A stretch of DNA of 5,611 nt. Source: an uncultured Clostridia bacterium (lineage in GTDB: Bacteria > Bacillota > Clostridia > Christensenellales > UBA1242). Shown here piece by piece: positions 1 through 5,611 of the stretch; position 1 is the first letter of the stretch; the number at the start of each line of letters is the position of its first letter. Position numbers and translations under genes: made by a program. The notes under the pieces are model-generated. The model saw only the letters and a list, made by a program, of their open reading frames with translations, had not been told where the DNA came from and made no database searches. Where the stretch lies: the NCBI GenBank assembly GCA_948439925.1, contig CAOJNR010000063.1:1-5611 (forward strand). Reading direction: 5' to 3'.

Positions 1-1644
1 CATGCTCCGCTTGCTGAGCGTCTTGGTTTTGATTTTTTGAAACTTTCACTTGAAGACAATGTGATAAGGCTTTTAAATAATGCTGACTATCTTCAACTTA
101 GAAGCACTTTGGAGGCACATAAGGAGGAAAACGAGCAACAACTCATGCTTTCAAAAAAGAGAGTGGAAGAAATTTTAAAAGAACTTAAAATTGATGGAGA
201 GATTCAATATAGACAAAAGCATATCTCTTCAATCTTCAAAAAGCTTCGCTCAAAAAATGCATCACTCACTCAGATTTATGACCTTCTCGCAATGAGGGTT
301 ATTGTTCACACAGTTGAAGAGTGCTATGCTGTGCTTGGCAGAATTCATGGAATATATAAAATAATGCCTGGTCGTGTTAAGGACTATATTTCAAATCCAA
401 AACCAAACGGTTATCAATCTCTTCACACAACAATCATTGTTGAAAATCAACACCCAATGGAAGTGCAGATACGAACGCAAGAAATGCACCGCGAAAGTGA
501 ATTTGGTGTCTATTCGCACTGGCTATACAAAGAAAAAAAGACCAAGAAAAATGAACTCGACAAACGCTTTACTTGGTTTAGAGAAATTGTTGACGGCGCG
601 AAGGAAATGAAAGATGAAGAATTTATTGAGTCACTCAAATCAAACCTCTATAACGGCGTCATCTTTGTTCAAACTCCAAAAGGCAGAGTTATTGAGTTTC
701 CAGAAGGGGCAACGGCAATCGACTTTGCTTACGCTGTTCACTCAGGTGTTGGAAATTCCTGTGTGGGTGCAAAGATAAACGGCAAGATGCAACCAATCAC
801 CAAAGAACTTAAAAATGGTGACACAATCGAAATATTAACTTCTTCACACAGCAAAGGTCCGTCAAGAGATTGGCTCAACTATGTTAAGACTTCTGGTGCA
901 AAAAGCAAGATAAAAGCATTTTTTAAGAGCGAGCTTAAAGAAGACAATATAAAGTTTGGCAAATCAAGCCTTAACTCGCTTATCCAAGAGAAAGGCTTGA
1001 ATCCAAATCAAATTCTGACAGATAAATATATTGAAGAAATACTTGAACGCTATTCAATGAAAGATACCGACGAGCTTTATGCGTCCATTGGCTCAGGAAG
1101 TTTGACATCATCGCAGGTGCTTGGCAGAATTATAAATCAATATCAGCGTGAAAATATTGAGAGGAAACCAAATGTTAGCACCGTTCATCTCAAAAAGAAT
1201 AAGGACGGCGTGCTTGTTGACGGCGATAGCGGAATGCTTGTGCGCTTTGCTGGTTGTTGCAACGCGATTGAAGGCGACCAGATTATCGGATATATCTCTC
1301 GCGGTAAAGGTGTCACAATTCACAGACATAATTGTCCAAACCTTAAATATCTTGAACCTGAAAGGCTTATCGACGCCACTTGGCAGGATAAGGAAGATGC
1401 ATCATTCCTTGCAAATATATGCGTGGAAGCTGACAGTCTTGAAAATTGCGTCACCAAGATAACCAATCTTCTTGTCAGTCAAAAGGTTACAATGAAAGGC
1501 TTTGAGGCAAAGGAGAATAAAGACAGAATCACTTGCAATATTGCCTTTGAGGTTAAAAATCGTGGTGAACTTGAAAAGATAATGAATTCACTTCGTGCGC
1601 TAAACGGCGTTATAAGTGTGCAGAGAGGTGAAAGATGGATATAG
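1..1644 (+). CDS. rel: Bifunctional (p)ppGpp synthetase/hydrolase, RelA/SpoT family (5' truncated by window)
   Basis: This enzyme makes, and in bifunctional members degrades, the stringent-response alarmone (p)ppGpp from GTP/GDP and ATP, in the cytosol on or near ribosomes. The frame is open from base 1. The first visible residues (HAPLAERLG) match the conserved end of the HD hydrolase domain, so the true start lies left of the window and about 180-190 of the usual 720-740 residues are missing. The TTG at 37 is internal. Numbering visible residues from base 1: synthetase domain about 65-180, with QKH at 72-74, YDLLAMR including a likely metal-binding Asp94, RVKD at 125-128, GYQSLHT at 137-143 and EVQIRT with catalytic-type Glu154; TGS domain about 218-282; DWL at 290-292; zinc-finger CC at 419-420 with His441 and Cys445; C-terminal ACT domain about 468-542. 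The RxKD motif (RVKD) is the form seen in bifunctional Rel/SpoT rather than the ExDD of synthetase-only RelA. Hydrolase activity cannot be judged because the HD motif is outside. The stop overlaps the next gene by 10 bases. Confidence 0.97.
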   Translation, partial: HAPLAERLGFDFLKLSLEDNVIRLLNNADYLQLRSTLEAHKEENEQQLMLSKKRVEEILKELKIDGEIQYRQKHISSIFKKLRSKNASLTQIYDLLAMRVIVHTVEECYAVLGRIHGIYKIMPGRVKDYISNPKPNGYQSLHTTIIVENQHPMEVQIRTQEMHRESEFGVYSHWLYKEKKTKKNELDKRFTWFREIVDGAKEMKDEEFIESLKSNLYNGVIFVQTPKGRVIEFPEGATAIDFAYAVHSGVGNSCVGAKINGKMQPITKELKNGDTIEILTSSHSKGPSRDWLNYVKTSGAKSKIKAFFKSELKEDNIKFGKSSLNSLIQEKGLNPNQILTDKYIEEILERYSMKDTDELYASIGSGSLTSSQVLGRIINQYQRENIERKPNVSTVHLKKNKDGVLVDGDSGMLVRFAGCCNAIEGDQIIGYISRGKGVTIHRHNCPNLKYLEPERLIDATWQDKEDASFLANICVEADSLENCVTKITNLLVSQKVTMKGFEAKENKDRITCNIAFEVKNRGELEKIMNSLRALNGVISVQRGERWI

Positions 1645-3032
1645 CGACAAATAAAACTGAATACGCACAGGAATTTGAAAATCTTGCAATCCTTTTTGGT
1701 GTTAATGAAAGCTTTAAGCTTGTTCATAATGAAAGAGAAGATAATGGCGTTCTCACCGAAGAGTTTGCCTTGGCTATGGATGATAAAACCTTATCAAAAT
1801 CATTCTCATTTTCACTTGAAGGAAATTTGAGTGAACTGAAAGAAAAAAGTGTTAAAAAGCGTAAGGTTAAAGTTTTCCTTTATGATGCGCTCAGCCAAAT
1901 GCTTGGCAAGGTTTTGCCTTGGGGTTCACTCACTGGAATAAGGCCAACCAAGCTTGCTCGCGATATGATTGAAAGCGGTGAGATAAAAGAAAGCATTGTT
2001 TCAGAGGTTTTTGAAAGAGAACTTAGAGTAAGTCGAAACAAGGCAAAACTTGTGCCAATGATACTTAGAAATCAAAGATGCATAATAAGAAATGATAATC
2101 TTGTGGATTTATATATCAACATTCCTGTCTGTCCGACAAGATGCTATTATTGCTCATTCATCTCAAACGAACTTTCTCGCGTGAAAGATAAACTCGGGCT
2201 TTATCTCGACTGCCTGATAAAAGAAATTTCTGCAATGCGTGAGATAATTGCAAGGAAAGCATATATTGTTCGCACAATCTATATTGGTGGCGGAACACCG
2301 TCAATTCTCAGCGAGGAACAACTCGACAGACTTCTGGGTGAACTTAACTTTCCAGTCACTGAGTTCACTGTTGAGTGTGGTCGACCTGACACAATAACAG
2401 CAGGCAAACTTGATGTGCTCAAAAAATATGGGGTAACTCGCATTTCAATCAATCCGCAAACCTTCTGTGAGGCAACACTTAAACGCATTGGCAGACAGAC
2501 AAAAAATGCACAAGTTCTTGAAAGTTACTCGCTTGCATTACAGCGTGGCTTTGTGGTTAATATGGACATAATTGCAGGCCTTGCAGGTGAAAAACTTGGC
2601 GTGTTTAAGCGAACAATCAAAACGCTTTTGGAGCTTAGCCCAGACAATATAACAGTTCACACGCTTTCGGTCAAAAATGGTTCAATATTAAAAAACGAAG
2701 GTGCAACTGACAACGGTGTGAGTGCAATGGTTGATTTCGCACAAAAAGCTCTTCTTGAAAATGGCTATAAGCCATATTATCTCTATCGCCAAAAAAATCA
2801 GCTTGGTGGACTTGAAAACGTGGGATATTTCAAAGATGATAAAGTGTGCATATTTAACATTGACAGCATGGAAGAAACAAACTCAATCCTTGCGTGTGGT
2901 GCAGGCGCAATGAGCAAGCGCATTTATAGCACTGAAAAGAGAATTGAGCGTCAGTCAAATGCAAAATTTATCGAGGACTATATTTCTCGTATCGACGAGA
3001 TTATTGAAAAGAAAAAAGAGTTTTTTAAGTAA
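1635..3032 (+). CDS. hemZ: HemZ-family radical SAM protein (oxygen-independent coproporphyrinogen III dehydrogenase-like)
   Basis: A 465-residue radical SAM enzyme of the HemN/HemW superfamily, closest by motif layout to Bacillota HemZ, which is annotated as converting coproporphyrinogen III to protoporphyrinogen IX without oxygen. Residues 1-150 form the HemZ-type N-terminal extension with PWGSLTGIRPTK at 95-106. The 4Fe-4S cluster motif CxxxCxxC is at Cys166, Cys170 and Cys173 (CPTRCYYCSF). A GGGTP SAM-binding motif is at 218-222, VECGRPDTIT at 247-256, and YYLYRQKNQLGGLENVGY, typical of HemZ, at 381-398. GAGAMSK lies at 422-428. Length is slightly below the roughly 500 residues of Bacillus HemZ. 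The ATG at 1635 is preceded by GAGAGGTG (1623-1630) inside the end of rel, and the 10-base overlap implies co-transcription and probably translational coupling. The family is clear; the exact substrate is inference, since no other heme gene is visible and many anaerobes carry HemZ-like proteins with untested function. Confidence 0.9.
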   Translation: MDIATNKTEYAQEFENLAILFGVNESFKLVHNEREDNGVLTEEFALAMDDKTLSKSFSFSLEGNLSELKEKSVKKRKVKVFLYDALSQMLGKVLPWGSLTGIRPTKLARDMIESGEIKESIVSEVFERELRVSRNKAKLVPMILRNQRCIIRNDNLVDLYINIPVCPTRCYYCSFISNELSRVKDKLGLYLDCLIKEISAMREIIARKAYIVRTIYIGGGTPSILSEEQLDRLLGELNFPVTEFTVECGRPDTITAGKLDVLKKYGVTRISINPQTFCEATLKRIGRQTKNAQVLESYSLALQRGFVVNMDIIAGLAGEKLGVFKRTIKTLLELSPDNITVHTLSVKNGSILKNEGATDNGVSAMVDFAQKALLENGYKPYYLYRQKNQLGGLENVGYFKDDKVCIFNIDSMEETNSILACGAGAMSKRIYSTEKRIERQSNAKFIEDYISRIDEIIEKKKEFFK

Positions 3033-3043
3033 GCTCTTTTTTT
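3012..3043 (+). terminator. Probable intrinsic terminator of the rel-hemZ unit
   Basis: AAAAAAGAG (3012-3020) pairs with CTCTTTTTT (3034-3042). The stem can extend inward through one T-G and two T-A pairs to a loop at 3024-3030. The T-run forms the 3' arm and tail, and the hemZ stop codon lies in the loop and inner stem. Only three G-C pairs support it, so strength is uncertain, but the position directly at the gene end and ahead of a new promoter fits a terminator. Confidence 0.6.
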
Positions 3044-3069
3044 AATAGAAAAAAAATCAAATTTCGCTA

Positions 3070-3098
3070 TTGACAAATCTTATATTGTATTATATAAT
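3070..3098 (+). promoter_or_regulatory. Perfect-consensus sigma-A promoter of the unknown-gene unit
   Basis: The -35 box TTGACA (3070-3075) and the -10 box TATAAT (3093-3098) match the consensus at all 12 positions with the optimal 17-base spacer. The predicted transcription start is near 3104-3106, about 150 bases upstream of the 156-residue gene at 3254. A promoter this close to consensus predicts strong transcription unless it is repressed. No clear operator palindrome was seen over it. Confidence 0.88.
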
Positions 3099-3147
3099 TA
3101 TACAAATACCTGAAATAAAACATTTAAGCGTTGAACAACAAGAGGTT

Positions 3148-3243
3148 ATGAAATTGGTTTCAGAGCTAAACAGCTATCAATGTAATGACGTTAAAAGATA
3201 CATTGAAGGTATAATTAGCCAACAAGATAATAATTTGGAATAG
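3148..3243 (+). CDS. Possible 31-residue small protein, or remnant of a longer gene
   Basis: The ORF starts at ATG 3148, reads MKLVSELNSYQCNDVKRYIE and 11 more residues, and stops at TAG 3241. The product is not recognised; it looks helical, charged and soluble, with one Cys and no membrane segment. Supporting it: it lies just downstream of a perfect promoter, and its TAG overlaps the AGGAGGG ribosome binding site of the next gene, a layout typical of translationally coupled pairs. Against it: the only nearby Shine-Dalgarno-like sequence (AGAGG, 3141-3145) is just 2 bases from the ATG. The same frame stays open upstream to 3046 and still reads protein-like (IPEIKHLSVEQQEV before the ATG) although it runs toward the promoter, with no ATG, GTG or TTG between the predicted transcript start and 3148. 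It may therefore be a 5'-truncated relic, or start at a rare codon. Confidence 0.35.
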   Translation: MKLVSELNSYQCNDVKRYIEGIISQQDNNLE

Positions 3244-3253
3244 GAGGGATTTT

Positions 3254-3724
3254 ATGAATAATATTAGTTATGACGAAGTGATGAAAGAGAAGATTGTCAA
3301 TTATATTGCGTCAAGATGCTTTTTCGGTCAAGATATTGAATTGTTTAAATATAACGGATATGGTTGGGTGACTGCTGAGCAAGTTCAAAAATATGAAAAT
3401 GAAATCAAAGCCGAAATTAAAAGGAGAAAAGAGATGATTAGAGAAAAAATGACGGAAGTTGATATGGTAAAAGAAATTGTGTTTAATATTAGATGTGGTG
3501 TCACAAATCTCGAATATTTAAAGGAAAATGGTTCATCTGCTATTTTTGGTATGGGTGATATTTCAGCTGAGCAAATTATGGCGCTTGAAGACAAAATTGT
3601 GTCTGAACTTGAAAGGCAAAGTATAGTCCAAGAAGAAAACATTGCAAAGTTTTTGAAGGATAGCGAAGAAAATCCTGAAAAATATTCTAACATCGTTGAT
3701 GAAGAACACGATTATAGTGTTTAA
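3254..3724 (+). CDS. Uncharacterised 156-residue protein with an internal duplication
   Basis: I do not recognise this protein. The start ATG 3254 is well supported by AGGAGGG at 3242-3248 with a 5-base spacer. It has no signal peptide or hydrophobic segment, so it is probably cytosolic, and it is rich in Glu, Lys and Ile with long predicted helices. Residues about 11-58 and 72-121 are two diverged copies of one unit. Both read I-V..I..RC, then E..K.NG, then [VI]-[TS]-AEQ-[VI], then E..I..E.xR. The second copy carries about six extra residues (Ser-Ser-Ala-Ile-Phe-Gly region, 94-102). A charged linker (59-71) joins them, and an acidic tail rich in Glu, Asp and Asn follows (122-156). The coding sequence looks more AT-rich than rel and hemZ, and it uses more TTG/TTA leucine codons than those CTT-rich genes, which would fit acquired DNA. 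It is flanked by its own promoter and terminator. No function is assigned. Confidence 0.85.
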   Translation: MNNISYDEVMKEKIVNYIASRCFFGQDIELFKYNGYGWVTAEQVQKYENEIKAEIKRRKEMIREKMTEVDMVKEIVFNIRCGVTNLEYLKENGSSAIFGMGDISAEQIMALEDKIVSELERQSIVQEENIAKFLKDSEENPEKYSNIVDEEHDYSV

Positions 3725-3779
3725 AGTGTTTTTATGCACTTTTATGTGAATTATTCGCTTATTATAAACAAAACAAATT

Positions 3780-3803
3780 GGCATCTTAGGATGTCTTTTT
3801 TTT
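3780..3803 (+). terminator. Intrinsic terminator of the unknown-gene unit
   Basis: A six-pair stem GGCATC (3780-3785) with GATGTC (3790-3795), including one G-T wobble, closes a TTAG tetraloop and is followed directly by eight T residues (3796-3803). This is a textbook rho-independent terminator 56 bases after the 156-residue gene. It separates that unit from the rpsO promoter. Confidence 0.88.
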
Positions 3804-3877
3804 GTCTTTGTGTGTTTTAAACATCACATCTGCTTTAAGCAATATTTGAAAAAATATTATTTATTTCAGAAAAATAG

Positions 3878-3906
3878 TTTACTTTTAAAAAATCTTGTGC
3901 TATAAT
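3878..3906 (+). promoter_or_regulatory. rpsO promoter (extended -10)
   Basis: TATAAT at 3901-3906 is preceded by TGC, giving the extended -10 form TGnTATAAT. A -35-like TTTACT (3878-3883, four of six consensus positions) lies 17 bases upstream. The predicted transcription start is near 3912, leaving a leader of about 90 bases before the rpsO start codon. Confidence 0.8.
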
Positions 3907-3921
3907 GAAAAAGTCGATAAA

Positions 3922-3995
3922 GCCTTCAACGCAGTTTGAAGCGAAACCTTCTGACGCTAAACTTCGTGATAGGCATAAAAATTTTAAATGGGAGG
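3922..3995 (+). promoter_or_regulatory. Structured rpsO leader, candidate S15 autoregulatory element
   Basis: A long imperfect hairpin can form: 3922-3925 with 3971-3974, 3926-3928 with 3967-3969, 3930-3931 with 3965-3966, 3933-3937 with 3959-3963, and 3940-3943 with 3955-3958. That is 18 Watson-Crick pairs interrupted by small bulges and one C/T mismatch, with an 11-base loop (3944-3954). Loop bases CCTTCT (3947-3952) can pair with GGGAGG (3990-3995), the rpsO Shine-Dalgarno, through four standard and two G-U pairs, giving a pseudoknot that would hide the ribosome binding site. A competing fold has 3926-3929 with 3936-3939 and 3940-3943 with 3955-3958 on the same basal stem, a three-way junction. 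S15 is known to repress its own mRNA in several bacteria through structurally different leaders, one being a pseudoknot. That this leader binds S15 is inference. Confidence 0.6.
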
Positions 3996-4002
3996 AAAAA
4001 TC

Positions 4003-4263
4003 ATGGAAAAGAAAGAAATCATTGATAAGTTCAAACTTTCTGAAAATGACACAGGTTCTGTTCAAGTTCAACTTGCTCTTTTGACTGCAAGAATTAATCA
4101 CTTGAATGAACACCTTAAAACTCACCAAAAAGACAACCACTCTCGTCGTGGTCTTTTACAAATGGTTGGTAAGAGAAAGGGATTTTTGCTTTATCTTAAA
4201 GAAAGAGATATTGAAGCTTACAGAAAGATAATCAAAGAACTTGGCATTCGTGATGTTAAATAA
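4003..4263 (+). CDS. rpsO: Small ribosomal subunit protein uS15
   Basis: This 86-residue primary 16S rRNA-binding protein of the 30S subunit binds the junction of helices 20-22 and nucleates platform assembly. The signature is clear: [20 protein letters not shown] in the first third, then [17 protein letters not shown] and LLYLKERD, ending in LGIRDVK. The length fits the family (about 88-89 residues). The start is ATG 4003, because GGGAGG (3990-3995) lies 7 bases upstream. An in-frame ATG at 3988 would add five residues but would place the Shine-Dalgarno inside the gene. It has its own promoter and a structured leader likely to mediate feedback by S15. It is followed by pnp in the common rpsO-pnp order, with a terminator-like hairpin between them. 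Confidence 0.98.
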   Translation: MEKKEIIDKFKLSENDTGSVQVQLALLTARINHLNEHLKTHQKDNHSRRGLLQMVGKRKGFLLYLKERDIEAYRKIIKELGIRDVK

Positions 4264-4265
4264 AT

Positions 4266-4299
4266 AAGAGGGGTGGCGTTTTTTACGACCACTCTTTTT
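4266..4299 (+). terminator. Terminator or attenuator between rpsO and pnp
   Basis: The core GTGG (4273-4276) pairs with CCAC (4289-4292). It extends inward as CGT with ACG past a bulged A (4288), and outward through AAGAGGG against TCTTTTT-type bases (4266-4272 with 4293-4299) with several G-T wobbles. The loop is T-rich (4280-4284), and a run of five T residues (4295-4299) ends the element. It starts 3 bases after the rpsO stop. If it is leaky, it would set the ratio of rpsO to pnp transcripts; pnp also has a candidate promoter just downstream. Confidence 0.82.
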
Positions 4300-4326
4300 G
4301 TAAAAATAAGACAAAATCAATATAAA
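4298..4326 (+). promoter_or_regulatory. Candidate pnp promoter
   Basis: TTGTAA (4298-4303, four of six -35 positions) and TATAAA (4321-4326, five of six -10 positions) are separated by 17 bases. The predicted start near 4333 gives a leader of about 30 bases to the pnp ATG. The -35 box overlaps the end of the preceding terminator, and an inverted repeat covers the spacer and -10 box. Confidence 0.5.
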
Positions 4327-4334
4327 TTTGTCTT
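4308..4334 (+). repeat. Perfect 8-base inverted repeat upstream of pnp
   Basis: AAGACAAA (4308-4315) and TTTGTCTT (4327-4334) are exact inverse complements around an 11-base AT-rich centre. The repeat spans the -10 box and part of the spacer of the candidate pnp promoter. In transcripts reading through from rpsO it would be a hairpin ahead of the pnp ribosome binding site; in DNA it could be an operator. No long T-run follows, so it is not a second terminator. Confidence 0.6.
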
Positions 4335-4361
4335 GCGTTAACATAATAAAAGGAGATAATT

Positions 4362-5611
4362 ATGAAAGAAGATGCAAAAATTTTTAAAATTGAAATTGGA
4401 GGAAAAGAGGTAACATTCGAAACTGGCAGACTTTGTGAACAAGCAAACGGAAGCTGTCTTGTTCGTTGTGGTGAAACCGTTGTTATGGTCAATGTCACAA
4501 TGGCAAAAGCGCCAAGACCTGGAATTGATTTCTTCCCACTTGCAGTGGATTATGAAGAAAAGATGTATTCAGTAGGAAAAATTCCTGGTGGATTCAAAAA
4601 GCGCGAGGGCAGACCTTCTGATAAGGCTATTCTCACTTCACGCCTTATCGACAGACCTCTTCGTCCGCTTTTCCCAAAGGGCTTCTATAACGATGTTTGC
4701 GTGGTTGCAACAGCGCTTTCAGTTGATCCAGACAACGCGCCAGAAGTGCTTGCTATGCTTGGTTCAAGCTTTGCGCTTTCAATTTCTGACATTCCATTTG
4801 GTGGACCAACTGGATCAGTTCAAGTTGGCCTTGTTGGAAAGAAGCTTATAATCAATCCAACACAAGCAGAGCGTGAACAAAGTGATCTTCACCTCACAGT
4901 TTCAGGAACTGACGAAGCAGTTTTGATGGTTGAGGCAGGTGCTAATGAAGTTTCTGAGGCGACTATGCTTGATGCAATTATGCTTGCTCATGAAGAAATC
5001 AAGAAAATTGTTGCTTTCCAAAAGAAAATAAAAGAAAAAATTGGCAAGCCTGTCAATGACAAAATCGAATACTATGTTATCGAAGAAGAAATTGACAGCG
5101 CAGTAAGAAAATATGCTGACAAAATGCTTGACGATGCTCTCGACACTTTTGATCGCGAAGAAAGACAAAAGCGTCAAGAAGCAGTTGACAGCGATGTTAA
5201 AGCACACTTTGCTGAAACTTTCCCAGAGAAAGAAAAGCAAATCGGTGATGTGCTTTACAAGATGACAAAAGAAAAAGTTAGAGCAAAAATTCTAAAAAAA
5301 GGTGTTCGTCCTGATGGAAGAAAGCTCACTGAAATTCGTCCTATTTGGTGCGATACAGGTGTGCTTCCAAGAGTTCACGGCAGTGGAATTTTCACTCGTG
5401 GTCAAACACAAGTTCTCACATCTCTTACTCTTGGCACTGTTTCTGATATGCAAAAACTTGAAGGTCTTGATGACGAAGAAGTTAACCGCTATGTTCACCA
5501 CTATAACATGCCACCATATGCAACAGGTGAGGCAAGAAACTTAAAGAGCCCTGGCAGACGTGAAATTGGTCACGGTGCACTTGCTGAAAGAGCACTCGAA
5601 GCTGTTATTCC
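4362..5611 (+). CDS. pnp: Polynucleotide phosphorylase, PNPase (3' truncated by window)
   Basis: PNPase is a trimeric 3'-5' exoribonuclease that degrades RNA using phosphate and releases nucleoside diphosphates; it is central to mRNA decay and often part of degradosome-like assemblies. The frame runs from ATG 4362 (AGGAG at 4351-4355, 6-base spacer) to the window edge with no stop, giving 416 of about 700 residues. First RNase PH domain: about 8-145, with FFPLAVDYEEKMYSVGKIPG at 57-76, KREGRPSDKAILTSRLIDRP at 80-99 and RPLFPKGF at 101-108. The all-helical linker domain is roughly 205-310. The second RNase PH domain opens at RPDGR (316-320), with TRGQTQ at 345-350, HHYNMPPYATGEA at 379-391 and GRREIGHGALAERAL at 398-412. 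The catalytic aspartates of the second PH domain and the KH and S1 RNA-binding domains lie beyond the edge and cannot be assessed. No frameshift is seen. Confidence 0.98.
   Translation, partial: MKEDAKIFKIEIGGKEVTFETGRLCEQANGSCLVRCGETVVMVNVTMAKAPRPGIDFFPLAVDYEEKMYSVGKIPGGFKKREGRPSDKAILTSRLIDRPLRPLFPKGFYNDVCVVATALSVDPDNAPEVLAMLGSSFALSISDIPFGGPTGSVQVGLVGKKLIINPTQAEREQSDLHLTVSGTDEAVLMVEAGANEVSEATMLDAIMLAHEEIKKIVAFQKKIKEKIGKPVNDKIEYYVIEEEIDSAVRKYADKMLDDALDTFDREERQKRQEAVDSDVKAHFAETFPEKEKQIGDVLYKMTKEKVRAKILKKGVRPDGRKLTEIRPIWCDTGVLPRVHGSGIFTRGQTQVLTSLTLGTVSDMQKLEGLDDEEVNRYVHHYNMPPYATGEARNLKSPGRREIGHGALAERALEAVI

Noticed and set aside
37..39. TTG as the start of the rel gene
   Set aside because: The frame is open to base 1 and the upstream residues match the conserved end of the HD domain, so this codon is internal leucine.
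3131..3151. Six-codon leader peptide from TTG 3131 ending in TGA overlapping ATG 3148
   Set aside because: No credible Shine-Dalgarno and a TTG start; too short to support from sequence alone.
3723..3742. Hairpin AAAGTG/CACTTT over the stop of the 156-residue gene as a terminator
   Set aside because: The stem has only six mostly A-T pairs and is followed by ATGTG rather than a T-run; the strong terminator at 3780-3803 explains the end of the unit better.
3813..3858. Short dyads upstream of the rpsO promoter (TGTTTTAAACA, TGCTTTAAGCA, AATATT...AATATT)
   Set aside because: Each arm is only five or six AT-rich bases and such dyads are expected by chance in this composition; no repeated operator pattern emerges.
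3988..3990. ATG at 3988 as the rpsO start
   Set aside because: It would put the good GGGAGG Shine-Dalgarno inside the gene; ATG 4003 has correct spacing and gives the usual S15 length.
3385..4140. Minus-strand ORFs opposite the unknown gene, the intergenic region and rpsO
   Set aside because: They are antisense shadows with hydrophobic, low-complexity translations, no ribosome binding sites and no recognisable domains.
1..5611. Mobile elements, CRISPR arrays, tRNA or rRNA genes
   Set aside because: No transposase or recombinase motifs, no regularly spaced direct repeats, and no cloverleaf or rRNA-like sequence were found on reading both strands.

Overview
The window looks like chromosomal DNA of a low-GC Gram-positive bacterium of the Bacillota, most likely a Clostridia-type anaerobe. 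The evidence is AT-rich coding sequence, strong Shine-Dalgarno sites (AGGAGG-like), sigma-A type promoters, a HemZ-family radical SAM protein directly behind a long Rel (ppGpp synthetase) gene, and an rpsO-pnp pair. Species cannot be read from the sequence. All genes found are on the plus strand.

Region 1 (1-3043): the 3' three quarters of a bifunctional-type relA/spoT (rel) gene, entering from the left edge, overlap by 10 bases with a complete hemZ-like gene. A hairpin with a T-run over the hemZ stop codon probably ends this unit.

Region 2 (3070-3803): a small self-contained transcription unit of unknown function. It has a perfect-consensus promoter (TTGACA, 17-base spacer, TATAAT), a possible 31-codon ORF whose stop overlaps the next ribosome binding site, a 156-residue unrecognised protein built from two diverged copies of a roughly 50-residue unit, and a strong intrinsic terminator. 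It sits between two housekeeping blocks and is the least explained part of the window.

Region 3 (3878-5611): rpsO (ribosomal protein S15) with its own extended -10 promoter and a structured leader of about 90 bases. The leader can form a long hairpin whose loop can pair with the rpsO Shine-Dalgarno sequence, the layout expected for S15 autoregulation. A terminator-like hairpin then separates rpsO from pnp (polynucleotide phosphorylase), which has a candidate promoter of its own under an 8-base perfect inverted repeat and runs off the right edge.

Together the recognised genes concern stringent response and RNA/ribosome metabolism (rel, rpsO, pnp), plus one tetrapyrrole-type radical SAM enzyme. 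No tRNA, rRNA, CRISPR array, insertion sequence or attachment site was seen.
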